Positions 32,689 through 42,259 of a stretch of DNA of 64,000 nucleotides are shown here, piece by piece. A program made the position numbers and the translations under genes. The number at the start of each line of letters is the position of its first letter. The stretch's first letter is position 1. Source of the stretch: Nesterenkonia lacusekhoensis (lineage in GTDB: Bacteria; Actinomycetota; Actinomycetes; Actinomycetales; Micrococcaceae). Location: assembly GCF_017876395.1 (NCBI RefSeq), contig NZ_JAGINX010000001.1, positions 1 through 64,000 of the forward strand, in the 5' to 3' direction. The notes below the pieces were generated by a model, which had not been told where the DNA came from, made no database searches, and saw only the letters and a program-made list of their open reading frames with translations.

Positions 32689-33417
32689 TCAGAGTCCCTG
32701 GGCGCGCTGGCGGCGCTCCCAGGTCTGCAGCACGTAGCCGACGCCTCGCTTGGTCTGGATCATCGGGGCGCCCTCTGCGCCGGAGTCGATCTTCCGGCGC
32801 AGGTAGGAGATGTAGGACTCCACGATGGAGGCGTCCCCGTTGAAGTTGTACTCCCACACATGGTCCAGGATCTGCTGCTTCGACAGCACCCGGTTGGGGT
32901 TCATCATCAGGTAGCGCAGCAGCTTGAACTCTGTGGGGGAGAGGTCGACGACCTCACCGTCGCGGCGGACCTCGTGGGCATCGTCGTCGATCTCCAGGTT
33001 GTCGATCCGCACGACGGCGTCCTCGTCCTCATACGGCGCGGTGCGGCGCAGGACGGCCTTGATGCGGGCCACCACCTCGTCGAGGGAGAACGGTTTGGTC
33101 ACGTAGTCGTCGCCGCCGACGGTCAGGCCGGTGACCTTGTCCTCCGTGTCATCGCGAGCTGTCAGGAACAGCACCGGGAAGTGCTTACCGGCGGCCCGCA
33201 GCTTCCGCGTCACGGAGAAGCCGTCCATATCGGGCAGCATGACGTCCAGCACGGCGAGATCCGGCTGGAACGTCTCGGCAGTGTCCAGGGCCTCACGGCC
33301 GTTGGAGGCCGCGGCGACCTCGAAGCCTGCGAAGCGCAGGGAGGTGGCCAGGAGTTCACGGATGTTGGGTTCATCGTCGACGACGAGCAGCTTGGCTTCC
33401 GGAGTCTTGTCAGTCAC
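32689..33417 (-). CDS. OmpR/PhoB-type response regulator
   Basis: A 242-aa regulator. The receiver domain (about 9-122) has acidic pocket VVDDE, phospho-acceptor DLAVLDVMLPDMDGF (Asp about 57) and switch LFLTARD...GGDDYVTKPF. The C-terminal winged helix (about 145-240) includes LSPTEFKLLRYLMMNPNRVL and SYISYLRRKID...RGVGYVL. The GTG start has GGAGGG upstream. It resembles TrcR/PhoP of actinobacteria and is the partner of the downstream kinase. Confidence 0.94.
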   Translation of the reverse strand: MTDKTPEAKLLVVDDEPNIRELLATSLRFAGFEVAAASNGREALDTAETFQPDLAVLDVMLPDMDGFSVTRKLRAAGKHFPVLFLTARDDTEDKVTGLTVGGDDYVTKPFSLDEVVARIKAVLRRTAPYEDEDAVVRIDNLEIDDDAHEVRRDGEVVDLSPTEFKLLRYLMMNPNRVLSKQQILDHVWEYNFNGDASIVESYISYLRRKIDSGAEGAPMIQTKRGVGYVLQTWERRQRAQGL

Positions 33418-33534
33418 GGCGCCAGTGTCCCTCCGTATCCTGGGTGTTTCCTGGACAGATGCTCTGAACGGGGTGGGATGAGCCGGGACGCCCCTGATCA
33501 GTCGGGCAGAAATGTCTCCGACTTCCCTCGTCGA

Positions 33535-35211
33535 TCAGACGATGTCCTCATCGCTGAGGATCGTATAGCCGTAGCCCTGCTCGGAGAGGAACCGCTGGCG
33601 CTTGGCGGCATAGTCCATATCCACCGTGTCCCGGGTGACCACGCTGTAGAAGTGGGCCCGCTTCTGTTCGGACTCGGTGTCCGGACGCAGCATCCGGCCC
33701 AGGCGCTGAGCCTCCTCCTGCCGGGAGCCGAAGGTCCCCGAGACCTGGATGGCCACGGAGGCCTGCGGCAGATCGATGGAGAAGTTCGCGATCTTCGAGA
33801 CCACCAGGACGTCCAGTTCGCCGCGGCGGAACCGCTCGAAGTGCTCCTGCCGTTTGGCCGTGGAGGTCTGACCGGTCAGCACGGGGGCATCGAGAGCCTC
33901 TCCGAGGCGCTCCAGCTGCTCCACGAACTGACCGATCACCAGGATCTGCTCACCTTTGGCCTCGTCGTGGTCATGGCGATGCCGGGCCACCAGGCGCTTC
34001 ACCAGGTCGTCCTTCACCTCGGAACCGGCGGCCAACCGGTGCTTCTCCCGGTCCGGCGCTGCGGCGTACTCCATCCGCACCCCGCGGGGCAGGTCCGTGC
34101 GCACCTCGATGCACTGGGCCGGAGCGATCCACCCCTGAGCCTCCATCTGTTTCCACGGAGTGTCGAAGCGCTTGGGCCCGATGAGCGAGAACACCTCGCG
34201 CTCGCGGCCGTCCTCCCGGACCAGTGTGGCGGTCAGGCCGAGTCGGCGTCGGGCCTGCAGGTCCGCCGTCATACGGAACACCGGGGCCGGCAGCAGGTGG
34301 ACCTCGTCGTAGATGATCAGGCCCCAGTCGTGTTCGTTGAGCAGCTCCAGATGGGGGTGGAGCTCCCCACGCTTGACGGCCAGCACCTGGTAGGTGGCGA
34401 TGGTGACCGGGCGGACCTCCTTGCGGTCGCCGGAGTACTCGCCGATCTCCTCCTCGGTCAGCGAGGTCCGCCGCAGCAGCTCCTGCTTCCACTGCCGGGC
34501 TGAGACCGTGGAGTTCACCAGGATCAGGGTGATCGTGGCGCTGGTGGCCATCACCCCGGCCCCCACCAGCGTCTTGCCTGCGCCGCAGGGCAGCACGACG
34601 ACGCCGGAGCCGGAGGCCCAGAAGGTGTCCACCGCCTGCTTCTGGTACTCCCGCAGGCTCCAGTCCTGCTGGTCCAGGTCGATGGGATGGGGCGTTCCGT
34701 CCACGTAGCCGGCCAGATCCTCGGCGGGCCAGCCCAGCTTCACCAGTTCCTGCTTCAGCTCTCCGCGGGCCTGTCCGTGGACGGCCACGGTGCGCTCATC
34801 CAGCCGGGGGCCCAGCAGCGGGACGACGGGTTCAGCGTGCAGGATCTCCTCCAGCACGGCCTCCCCGTCCTCCGTCTCAGCGGTGCGCAGCACCAGGCCG
34901 TGGACCTCGTCCTTCTCCAGCCGCAGCCGACCGTAGCGGCTCATCGTGTCCGCGATGTCGATCAGCAGGGAGTTGGGGACCGGGAACCGCGAGTGGTTCA
35001 GCAGCGTGTCCACCACATACTCGGCGTCGAAGCCGGCGGCCCGGGCGTTCCACAGCCCCAGCGGGGTGATCCGGTAGGTGTGCACATGCTCGGGGGCCCG
35101 CTCCAGATCCGCGAAGGCGGCTACGGCCCGGCGCGCGGCGTCAGCCCGCTCGTGGTCGACCTCCAGCAGCACCGTCTTATCCGATTGGACGATCAGCGGT
35201 CCGTCGTTCAT
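33535..35211 (-). CDS. XPB/Ssl2-type DNA helicase
   Basis: A 558-aa superfamily 2 3'-5' helicase like eukaryotic XPB, also found in mycobacteria and other actinobacteria. Domains: N-terminal XPB-like damage-recognition part (1-185), then RecA-like domain 1 with Q-motif WSLREYQKQAV, Walker A LPCGAGKT (about 208-215), DEVH box (IIYDEVHLLPA, about 300) and LTATLVREDGR. Domain 2 has ILVIGQFVEQLERL and QRLGRMLRP (motif VI). The start overlaps the stop of the upstream gene (ATGA). A role in nucleotide excision repair or transcription-coupled unwinding is inferred. Confidence 0.93.
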   Translation of the reverse strand: MNDGPLIVQSDKTVLLEVDHERADAARRAVAAFADLERAPEHVHTYRITPLGLWNARAAGFDAEYVVDTLLNHSRFPVPNSLLIDIADTMSRYGRLRLEKDEVHGLVLRTAETEDGEAVLEEILHAEPVVPLLGPRLDERTVAVHGQARGELKQELVKLGWPAEDLAGYVDGTPHPIDLDQQDWSLREYQKQAVDTFWASGSGVVVLPCGAGKTLVGAGVMATSATITLILVNSTVSARQWKQELLRRTSLTEEEIGEYSGDRKEVRPVTIATYQVLAVKRGELHPHLELLNEHDWGLIIYDEVHLLPAPVFRMTADLQARRRLGLTATLVREDGREREVFSLIGPKRFDTPWKQMEAQGWIAPAQCIEVRTDLPRGVRMEYAAAPDREKHRLAAGSEVKDDLVKRLVARHRHDHDEAKGEQILVIGQFVEQLERLGEALDAPVLTGQTSTAKRQEHFERFRRGELDVLVVSKIANFSIDLPQASVAIQVSGTFGSRQEEAQRLGRMLRPDTESEQKRAHFYSVVTRDTVDMDYAAKRQRFLSEQGYGYTILSDEDIV

Positions 35212-37337
35212 CGCGAACTGGGCTCCTTCTCCGTGACGGCGGTGATGCGGTGGATCAGCAGCAGGGACTCTTCCTCCCGGCCCTCGTGGCGCAGGCGGAG
35301 CCGCCCGGCGTTCATCGCCGTGGGGATCCCGACCACGGTGTGTTCGCCTCCGCCGCTGCCTGCCCGGGTGATCCGGACCCTGCGACGCCGGCGGATGGCC
35401 TCGCGCAGGGTGCCCACCACATCAGCGCCGGCCAGAGCTGAGTCATTCCCCAGCTCCGAGACCCGAGTCCTGGATCCGTCGGAGCGCAGAGCGGCCAGAG
35501 CGCGCTCGATCACCTCCGGGTTCCGGGCGAGCATCTGCGGGGTCACCGTACGGACCGGGGACTGCTGCCAGGGTGAGGCGGTCAGCTGCCAGGCCGCCGC
35601 GGAGGCGGGGGAGGAGCCGGTGCCGGTCGGCTCGGCCGCGCTCGCCTCACCACCGGCGGCAGCTCGCGCGGAGAGGGTTCCCGGGGCGGTCACAGCAGGG
35701 GCGTTCTCGGGTTCGGAGGTGCGGATCCCGGCCCGGCGCAGGGCGCTGCGCAGCCGCTCCGCGGAGGCCTCGCAGACCAGGACCTCTCCGCTGAGATGCC
35801 GCAGACCCAGGGCGCTGAGCTCCGGCTGGGCCAGCAGTGCGGCCCGCAGCTGGGGGTCCGGCTCCACGACCCAGGCCCCCGCGGCACCCATCCGCACGCT
35901 GGGTGTGGTGCGGGCGGCGTCGTCGATCAGGGTGCTCAGCGGCGAGGGCATCTCGCTGAGACTGTGGCTGGTCAGAAAGTCCCGGATGTCCTCGGGGCTC
36001 CACCCGCCCTCCAAGGCTCCGCGCACCGAATCGGCGCTGAAGCGGTAGGTCGGCACTCCGCCGCGGGTCTCCTTCCGGGCGAGCTGGCCCAAGGCCTGTG
36101 CGGTTCCGGGGGAGAGCGTGCCGGTGGCCACCGCGGTCAGATCCGACTGCAGGTGCACGGTCTCCACCAGCGGCGGCAGGGCGGCTTCCAGGTGGGCGCT
36201 CAACGACGACGGCGGTTCCCCGGCGGCCAGCCGATCGGCATCCTCCAGCGCGGCGCGACCTGCGGCCGTCAGCGCGCCCATCGCCAGCAGGCCCAGCCGC
36301 TCGGCCTCCCGCACCATAGGCAGCAGGACATGCTGGGTCCGGGCGGTCAGCAGCGGTCGGTCCCAGGCCAGCTGCTCCAGCAGGGGTCCGGAGAAGGCGC
36401 GTGGGCCGGGTTCGGTCTCATCCGGCCAGTTCAGGGTGTAGAGCTCGGCAGGCTTGGGGTCGGTCAGCTCCTCGGCAGTGCGCAGCAGCCGATCCCGCAG
36501 GGCCGGGGCGTCGCCGCGCTGGCGCTCCGGGGTGAGAACCGGGGCCAATCGGGCTGAGGGGTGCGGGCCGCGCAGCAGCAGCGGGGACCGCGGAGCCAGC
36601 AGCCATCCCGAGACCAGCAGCTGCAGACGGTGATGACGGCCTGCGCGGCGCCACTGGGCGGCCAGACGCGTGGGGGCCCACCGTCCGGAGTCGGCGTCGG
36701 GCTCGATCAGCCCGGCCGCGGCAGCCAGCTCGATCAGCCAGCCGGTCTCACCCACCTCCGGGTCCTTGGGGGTGCCTTCCCCGCGGCGGGCCACGGTCAG
36801 GCGCTTGAGCTCCCGCATGCCGACGCCGCCGGTGCGCAGCGTGGCCGCCGCGCTCTCCTCCAGAGCCGTCAGGAGGTCTTCGACCTCGCTGAGCAGCTCA
36901 GAGATCGCCGCGAGGGAGGCGTTCTCCACCAGGGCGGCCATCACCGGCCTCGACCCCGGCTGCGGCGCGGCAGAGGGGCCGGCGGGGACGTTCTCCAAGA
37001 CGTGGGGGAGATTCGCCGGAAGGGCGAGCTCGCCCCCGACCTCCAGCAGGACTCCGGCGCGCCGCAGGAAGGCGGCGGAGTCAGAGTCGGCCTCAGCGGC
37101 CGCAGACTCTCCGCGGTTCAGCGCCTGGAGCAGGTGCAGGGTCCCGGCGTCGAGGTGCTGGACCAGATGCCGCAGACTCATCTCCGACTGGGCGCGGGCG
37201 GCGAGGCTGGTCATATCCGCCGGAGTGGGGTTCAGCAGATCCGGGCGCGCCCTGAGCAGATCGGCCAGCCCGGCGTCGTCCAGGCGAGCACAGTGGGCGG
37301 TCAGCTCGGTCAGACCGAAAGTGGTGGTGCGACTCAT
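35208..37337 (-). CDS. Helicase-associated domain protein (XPB partner)
   Basis: A 709-aa cytosolic protein with no helicase motifs of its own. The N-terminal half (about 1-350) is Leu/Ala/Arg-rich and helical, starting MSRTTTFGLTELTAHCARLDD. The C-terminal part (about 430-700) resembles the helicase C-terminal-like DNA-binding (Helicase_C_3) domain found with XPB in actinobacteria. The start at 37337 forms a 4-bp ATGA overlap with the small membrane protein gene. Its stop likewise overlaps XPB, so the three are translationally coupled. The exact function is unknown. Confidence 0.8.
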   Translation of the reverse strand: MSRTTTFGLTELTAHCARLDDAGLADLLRARPDLLNPTPADMTSLAARAQSEMSLRHLVQHLDAGTLHLLQALNRGESAAAEADSDSAAFLRRAGVLLEVGGELALPANLPHVLENVPAGPSAAPQPGSRPVMAALVENASLAAISELLSEVEDLLTALEESAAATLRTGGVGMRELKRLTVARRGEGTPKDPEVGETGWLIELAAAAGLIEPDADSGRWAPTRLAAQWRRAGRHHRLQLLVSGWLLAPRSPLLLRGPHPSARLAPVLTPERQRGDAPALRDRLLRTAEELTDPKPAELYTLNWPDETEPGPRAFSGPLLEQLAWDRPLLTARTQHVLLPMVREAERLGLLAMGALTAAGRAALEDADRLAAGEPPSSLSAHLEAALPPLVETVHLQSDLTAVATGTLSPGTAQALGQLARKETRGGVPTYRFSADSVRGALEGGWSPEDIRDFLTSHSLSEMPSPLSTLIDDAARTTPSVRMGAAGAWVVEPDPQLRAALLAQPELSALGLRHLSGEVLVCEASAERLRSALRRAGIRTSEPENAPAVTAPGTLSARAAAGGEASAAEPTGTGSSPASAAAWQLTASPWQQSPVRTVTPQMLARNPEVIERALAALRSDGSRTRVSELGNDSALAGADVVGTLREAIRRRRRVRITRAGSGGGEHTVVGIPTAMNAGRLRLRHEGREEESLLLIHRITAVTEKEPSSR

Positions 37338-37558
37338 CCAAGAGCGGTGCGGCGACGGCGGCGCCGGCTCATCGCCATCAGCATGTAGGCGATCATCAGG
37401 GTGAAGCCCAGGGGGAAGCCCCACAGCGCTGTGAAGTAGAGGCCGGGATGTGGGTCGGCCTCAGCGAAGTAGAGCCCCAGGATCGCCACCAGGGCCAGGA
37501 GGGAGGCCGCGGTGATGGCCACACCGGCCAGGAGCAGTGCACGGGCAGAACGGGACAT
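37334..37558 (-). CDS. Small two-TM membrane protein
   Basis: A 74-aa protein with two hydrophobic segments (about 7-30 and 42-64) and a very basic tail (RRRRRRTALG). It is unrecognised by family. It heads the operon with the helicase-associated protein and XPB through 4-bp overlaps, and is divergent from the cold-shock gene. Confidence 0.75.
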   Translation of the reverse strand: MSRSARALLLAGVAITAASLLALVAILGLYFAEADPHPGLYFTALWGFPLGFTLMIAYMLMAMSRRRRRRTALG

Positions 37559-37659
37559 GCCCCGATTCTATCCCTGAGGCGCCGCGGCGGTAGTCTTGAA
37601 GCTCCACCATCATCCCCGTCACCGTGGCGGGAGACCGACCAGAACGAGGTAGAACGAAC

Positions 37660-38040
37660 GTGCCGACCGGAAAAGTGAAGTGGTTCGACGCCGAGAAGGG
37701 CTTCGGATTCCTGACCTCCGACGACGGGCAGGAAGTCTTCCTGCACTCTTCGGCCCTGCCTGCCGGTGTCACCGTCAAGGCTGGGACCCGCATGGAGTAC
37801 GGCATCGCCGACGGCCGTCGCGGCAAGCAGGCCCTCTCGGTACGGGTCCTCGACAACGGTCCCTCTGTGGCGCGGGCCAAGCGGACCCCCGCAGAAGACA
37901 TGGCCACCTTGGTCCAGGACCTGGTGACCCTCCTCGACAACACCACCGGCCAGCTCCGCAACGGCCATTACCCCCAGTCCGCGCAGTCGAAGAAGATCGC
38001 AGCGATGCTCCGCCGCGTCGCTGACGACTTCGACGCCTGA
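37660..38040 (+). CDS. Cold-shock domain protein with C-terminal extension
   Basis: A 126-aa nucleic-acid-binding protein. The cold-shock domain (1-65) carries RNP1 KGFGFL and RNP2 VFLHSSAL in VPTGKVKWFDAEKGFGFL. About 60 further residues form a helical tail found in actinobacterial CspB-type proteins. GTG 37660 is preferred, as GAGG lies upstream and the domain begins there. The DUF3027 gene follows after 16 nt and is probably co-transcribed. Confidence 0.9.
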   Translation: MPTGKVKWFDAEKGFGFLTSDDGQEVFLHSSALPAGVTVKAGTRMEYGIADGRRGKQALSVRVLDNGPSVARAKRTPAEDMATLVQDLVTLLDNTTGQLRNGHYPQSAQSKKIAAMLRRVADDFDA

Positions 38041-38056
38041 GCGCTGAAGGAACCTC

Positions 38057-38416
38057 ATGCCCAAGCCGAAGAAGGACGCCGTCCTCGCCGAAGCCACCCA
38101 GCTGGCGCTGGAGGCGCTGAAGGAGATCGCGCCGATCGAGCAGATCGGCCCGCATGTGTCCGCCGTGCCGGAGGAGGACCGGCTGCTGACCCACCGGTTC
38201 GCCGCCGATAAGCCCGGCTACCGCGGCTGGGAGTGGTACGTGACCGTGGCGAGGGCTCCGCGCACCAAGAAGGTCACGGTCTGCGAACTGGGGCTGCTGC
38301 CGGGCGAGGACGCGCTGCTGGCGCCCCCGTGGGTCCCGTGGGCCGAGCGGATGAACGAGAAGGAGAAGGAGGCGCTGGGCGACGTCGTGCCCGACGCCGA
38401 GCCGGCTTCTGCCTAG
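38057..38416 (+). CDS. DUF3027 family protein
   Basis: A 119-aa protein recognised as DUF3027 by LTHRFAADKPGYRGWEWYVTVA, KVTVCELGLLPGEDALLAPPWVPW and the following ER. Most members are longer (200-300 aa), so this is a compact form. Function is unknown. Pairing with the cold-shock gene, 16 nt upstream, is commonly seen in Micrococcaceae. AAGG lies upstream of ATG. Confidence 0.82.
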   Translation: MPKPKKDAVLAEATQLALEALKEIAPIEQIGPHVSAVPEEDRLLTHRFAADKPGYRGWEWYVTVARAPRTKKVTVCELGLLPGEDALLAPPWVPWAERMNEKEKEALGDVVPDAEPASA

Positions 38417-38435
38417 CTCCTCGCCTGCGCGCGAA

Positions 38436-38500
38436 GTTTGATCAGATAGGGCCGTCATTCCCGGCGAGACAGGGATTGTGGCGACACTATCTGATCAAAC
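38436..38500. terminator. Long-armed hairpin between DUF3027 and serC
   Basis: A perfect 14-bp inverted repeat, GTTTGATCAGATAG (38436-38449) and CTATCTGATCAAAC (38487-38500), with a 37-nt loop. It lies between convergent genes and could end both transcripts. The A+T-rich arms and large loop are unlike the other terminators. Confidence 0.6.
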
Positions 38501-38545
38501 CTCAGGGCCCAGGTTCGCGGCCGAGGGCTGGAAGGTCTCAGCAGG

Positions 38546-39698
<1,153 letters not shown>

Positions 39699-40445
39699 GT
39701 GACCGATCTTATCGATACTACGGAGATGTACCTGCGCACGATCCTCGATCTCGAGGAGGAGGGCATCGTGCCCCTGCGTGCGCGGATCGCGGAGCGCCTG
39801 GAGCACTCCGGTCCGACCGTCTCCCAGACCGTCGCCCGCATGGAGCGCGACGGGCTGCTGCAGCTGACCGAGGAGCGGCGCCTGGAGCTCACCGAGACCG
39901 GCCGTGATCTGGCCGTGCAGGTGATGCGCAAGCACCGCCTGGCCGAGCGTCTGCTCTCCGATGTGATCGGTCTGGACTGGCCCTATATCCACGAGGAGGC
40001 CTGCCGCTGGGAGCACGTGATGTCCGAGCGGGTGGAGCGCTGTCTGGTGGAGATCCTGGACAGCCCGGTGGAGTCCCCCTACGGCAATCCGATCCCGGGG
40101 CTGGAGAAGCTGGGCCTGCCGCGCAGCGCCGACGTCGCCGGTCTGGCGCTGACCACGCTGCGCCAGGCGGCTGAGGACAGCGGCCACGGAGGAGGACGAC
40201 TGTGGGCCGTGCAGCGCCTGGCCGAGTCCATCCAGGTGGAGCCTGAGGTCCTGGAGCAGCTGCTCGACGCCGGCCTGCGCCCCGGTGCCCAGGTGGAGGT
40301 GGGCGAGCTCTCAGAGGCCTACGTGACTCTGGTCGTCACCCCGGCAGAGAACGGTGGGGACACGGAAGCTTTGGAGGTCGAGCTGCCGTTGGAGGTCGCT
40401 CAGCACATCTTCGTCGCGGAGCAGCGCGCCGAGCCTCAGGTGTGA
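39699..40445 (+). CDS. DtxR/IdeR-family metal-dependent repressor
   Basis: A 248-aa regulator. The N-terminal winged helix (about 5-65) includes DTTEMYLRTILDLEEEG and RIAERLEHSGPTVSQTVARM. The dimerisation and metal domain (70-140) has HRLAERLLSDVIGLDW and HEEACRWEHVMSERVE, with the expected His/Glu/Cys ligands. The C-terminal SH3-like FeoA domain lies at about 175-245. Such repressors bind Fe(II) or Mn(II). The GTG start without Shine-Dalgarno suggests leaderless translation. It is divergent from serC. Confidence 0.9.
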   Translation: MTDLIDTTEMYLRTILDLEEEGIVPLRARIAERLEHSGPTVSQTVARMERDGLLQLTEERRLELTETGRDLAVQVMRKHRLAERLLSDVIGLDWPYIHEEACRWEHVMSERVERCLVEILDSPVESPYGNPIPGLEKLGLPRSADVAGLALTTLRQAAEDSGHGGGRLWAVQRLAESIQVEPEVLEQLLDAGLRPGAQVEVGELSEAYVTLVVTPAENGGDTEALEVELPLEVAQHIFVAEQRAEPQV

Positions 40446-40901
40446 CGTTCCCTCCGGCGGCCGGCCGGAGCTGTGACTTGTCTGTGATTATCGCCGTTCT
40501 GGGGTGCGATGCGCCGTACGAAAATGAGCCAGGACGGCCGTGCGGCGGAGTGCTGGGCCCTTCTGTAACGAACTGTTATCTGGCCTGTGGCTGCCAAAAC
40601 CCCAGGTCAGAAGTGCCTCGAGTGGTGTTCCCTGCTGGGGGAGACGGTTGTGAGACACGCGTCGTGACCTCAGCGTGACATTTATATCGATCCGTTATAC
40701 AGTCGTTTTCGTGCTCAGGACAGACATGGTGCCTGAGCTCCTCCGGTCGGGACTTGCCACCTGCCGCCGATCGGGGTCGTTCGCAACTACCGCAAGGCAG
40801 GGGGCGAAGCCAGCGGTCATGACAGGACCTGGAGCAGACAAGCATCCCAGCTTGGAACTCCACGCCAGCAGCTTCGTCCGAACAGGGAGAGGTTTCCAGA
40901 A
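40446..40901 (+). other. Long upstream region of the NlpC/P60 gene
   Basis: 456 bp without a gene. The A+T-rich CATTTATATCGATCCGTTATACAGT (split: 40679-40703) looks like a promoter with -10 TTATAC. About 190 nt of G+C-rich, foldable leader follow up to GTG 40902. Long structured leaders in front of NlpC/P60 or Rpf genes are often c-di-AMP riboswitches in actinobacteria, but I could not match the conserved core. Confidence 0.4.
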
Positions 40902-42002
40902 GTGACAGACACTCAGACTTTCGTCTCGCGCCGTGAGCGCCGCCGTCAGGCCAAGCCGTCCATCGCACGCGCTGTGGCCAACAACGCCGGCACCGTCGGC
41001 CGTGGCGCAGCCGTGGCTATGGCCACCTCCGGCCTGGTGATCACCTCCGGCGCCGCAGCCAACGCCGCAGCTGATGACTCTCAGGGGCGCGAGGTCACCA
41101 CGCTCCAGGTCGCACAGTCCGACCTGTCCGTGGAGCGCGCCAGCAGCAGCTCCAACGTCGCGGTCACCGCGTCCCAGGGTGCCGAGCTGACCTTCGACCG
41201 CCCGGTGGTCTCCTCCACTCCGGCACCTGAGCCGGAGCCCGAGCCGGAGCCGGTCGCCCCGCAGCCCGCCACGCAGCAGGAGGAGGCTCCTGTCCAGCAG
41301 GAGGCTCCCGCTCAGCAGGCCCCGGCACAGCAGGCCCCGGCACAGCAGGCTGAGCAGGCTCCCGCCCAGCAGGCCCAGGGCGGCCAGCAGGCTGAGCAGG
41401 CTCCCGCCCAGCAGGCCCAGGGCGGCCAGCAGGCTGAGCAGGCTCCCGCCCAGCAGGCCCAGGGCGGCCAGCAGGCTGAGCAGGCTCCCGCCCAGCAGGC
41501 TGAGCAGGCTCCCGCCCAGCAGGCTGAGCAGGCTCCCGCCCAGCAGGCTGAGCAGGCTCCCGCCCAGCAGGCCCAGGGCGGCCAGCAGGCTGAGCAGGCT
41601 CCCGCCCAGCAGGCTGAGCCTGCAGCTGAGACCCAGCCCGAGCCCGAGCCGGCATCCGCTCCGGCCGGCGGCGGCTCCATCGTCTCCGCAGCCTACGCAG
41701 GCGTGGGTACCCCCTACTCCTGGGGCGGCACCACCACTGCAGGCTTCGACTGCTCCGGCCTCATCAACTGGGCCTACAACCAGGCTGGCAAGAGCGTTCC
41801 GCGCACCACCCACGGGATGGCCGCTTCGCTGACCTCCGTCAGCAGCCCGGAGCCCGGCGACATCGTGCTCGCGAACGGTAACGGTCACGGTGGCATCTAC
41901 GTCGGCAACGGCCAGGTCATCTCCGCCACCTCCTCCGGCGGCGTGCGACTGCACGGCCTGCACGAGAGCTGGCACAGCCCGAGCGGCTACTACCGCGCCT
42001 GA
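40902..42002 (+). CDS. Secreted NlpC/P60 cell-wall hydrolase with Gln/Pro/Ala repeats
   Basis: A 366-aa exported peptidoglycan endopeptidase. A long basic leader with hydrophobic core and ANA-A site (about 1-55) forms the signal peptide. A Pro/Glu and Gln-rich linker (105-255) holds eight AEQAPAQQ units. The NlpC/P60 domain (about 258-366) has catalytic Cys in FDCSGLINW (about 283) and His in GHGGIYVGNG (about 328). It has no LysM or SH3 domain, so the repeats may be the wall spacer. GTG start. Confidence 0.92.
   Translation: MTDTQTFVSRRERRRQAKPSIARAVANNAGTVGRGAAVAMATSGLVITSGAAANAAADDSQGREVTTLQVAQSDLSVERASSSSNVAVTASQGAELTFDRPVVSSTPAPEPEPEPEPVAPQPATQQEEAPVQQEAPAQQAPAQQAPAQQAEQAPAQQAQGGQQAEQAPAQQAQGGQQAEQAPAQQAQGGQQAEQAPAQQAEQAPAQQAEQAPAQQAEQAPAQQAQGGQQAEQAPAQQAEPAAETQPEPEPASAPAGGGSIVSAAYAGVGTPYSWGGTTTAGFDCSGLINWAYNQAGKSVPRTTHGMAASLTSVSSPEPGDIVLANGNGHGGIYVGNGQVISATSSGGVRLHGLHESWHSPSGYYRA
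41349..41612 (+). repeat. In-frame 24/42-bp tandem repeats in the NlpC/P60 gene
   Basis: Eight near-perfect repeats of GCTGAGCAGGCTCCCGCCCA-type units: three of 42 bp (AEQAPAQQAQGGQQ), three of 24 bp (AEQAPAQQ), one of 42 bp and one of 24 bp. They total 88 codons. DNA identity is very high, suggesting recent expansion. Confidence 0.9.
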
Positions 42003-42046
42003 GCGGCCAGCCGCTCCGCGCAGCAGCGCATAACTGAAGATTTCGG

Positions 42047-42084
42047 GCCGCGAGCCTGGTTCCTCCGGGAGCCGGGCTCGCGGC
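42047..42084 (+). terminator. NlpC/P60 terminator
   Basis: GCCGCGAGCC (42047-42056) and GGCTCGCGGC (42075-42084) form a 10-bp stem, followed by TTCTTCTGTG. Confidence 0.7.
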
Positions 42085-42259
42085 TTCTTCTGTGTCCGGA
42101 CAGATGTTCCGCCATGCTGGCGGCGTCGTGCGAATTTGGCTGTGGACGATTTCGTCCTATCCTTAGTCCAGAATGACGGAGGGCGCCGCACCGGCCCCAT
42201 CCTCGGTCTCGGCTGAGGGTTCCGGCTGGTTCTGGCTCCCATGTCAGGGAGGACCGGAC

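Noticed and set aside
31094-32737. 547-codon plus-strand ORF opposite the histidine kinase
   Set aside because: Shadow; the kinase motifs on the minus strand are decisive.
41164-41680. Antisense ORFs over the NlpC/P60 repeats
   Set aside because: Products of the repeated codons read backwards; no independent evidence.
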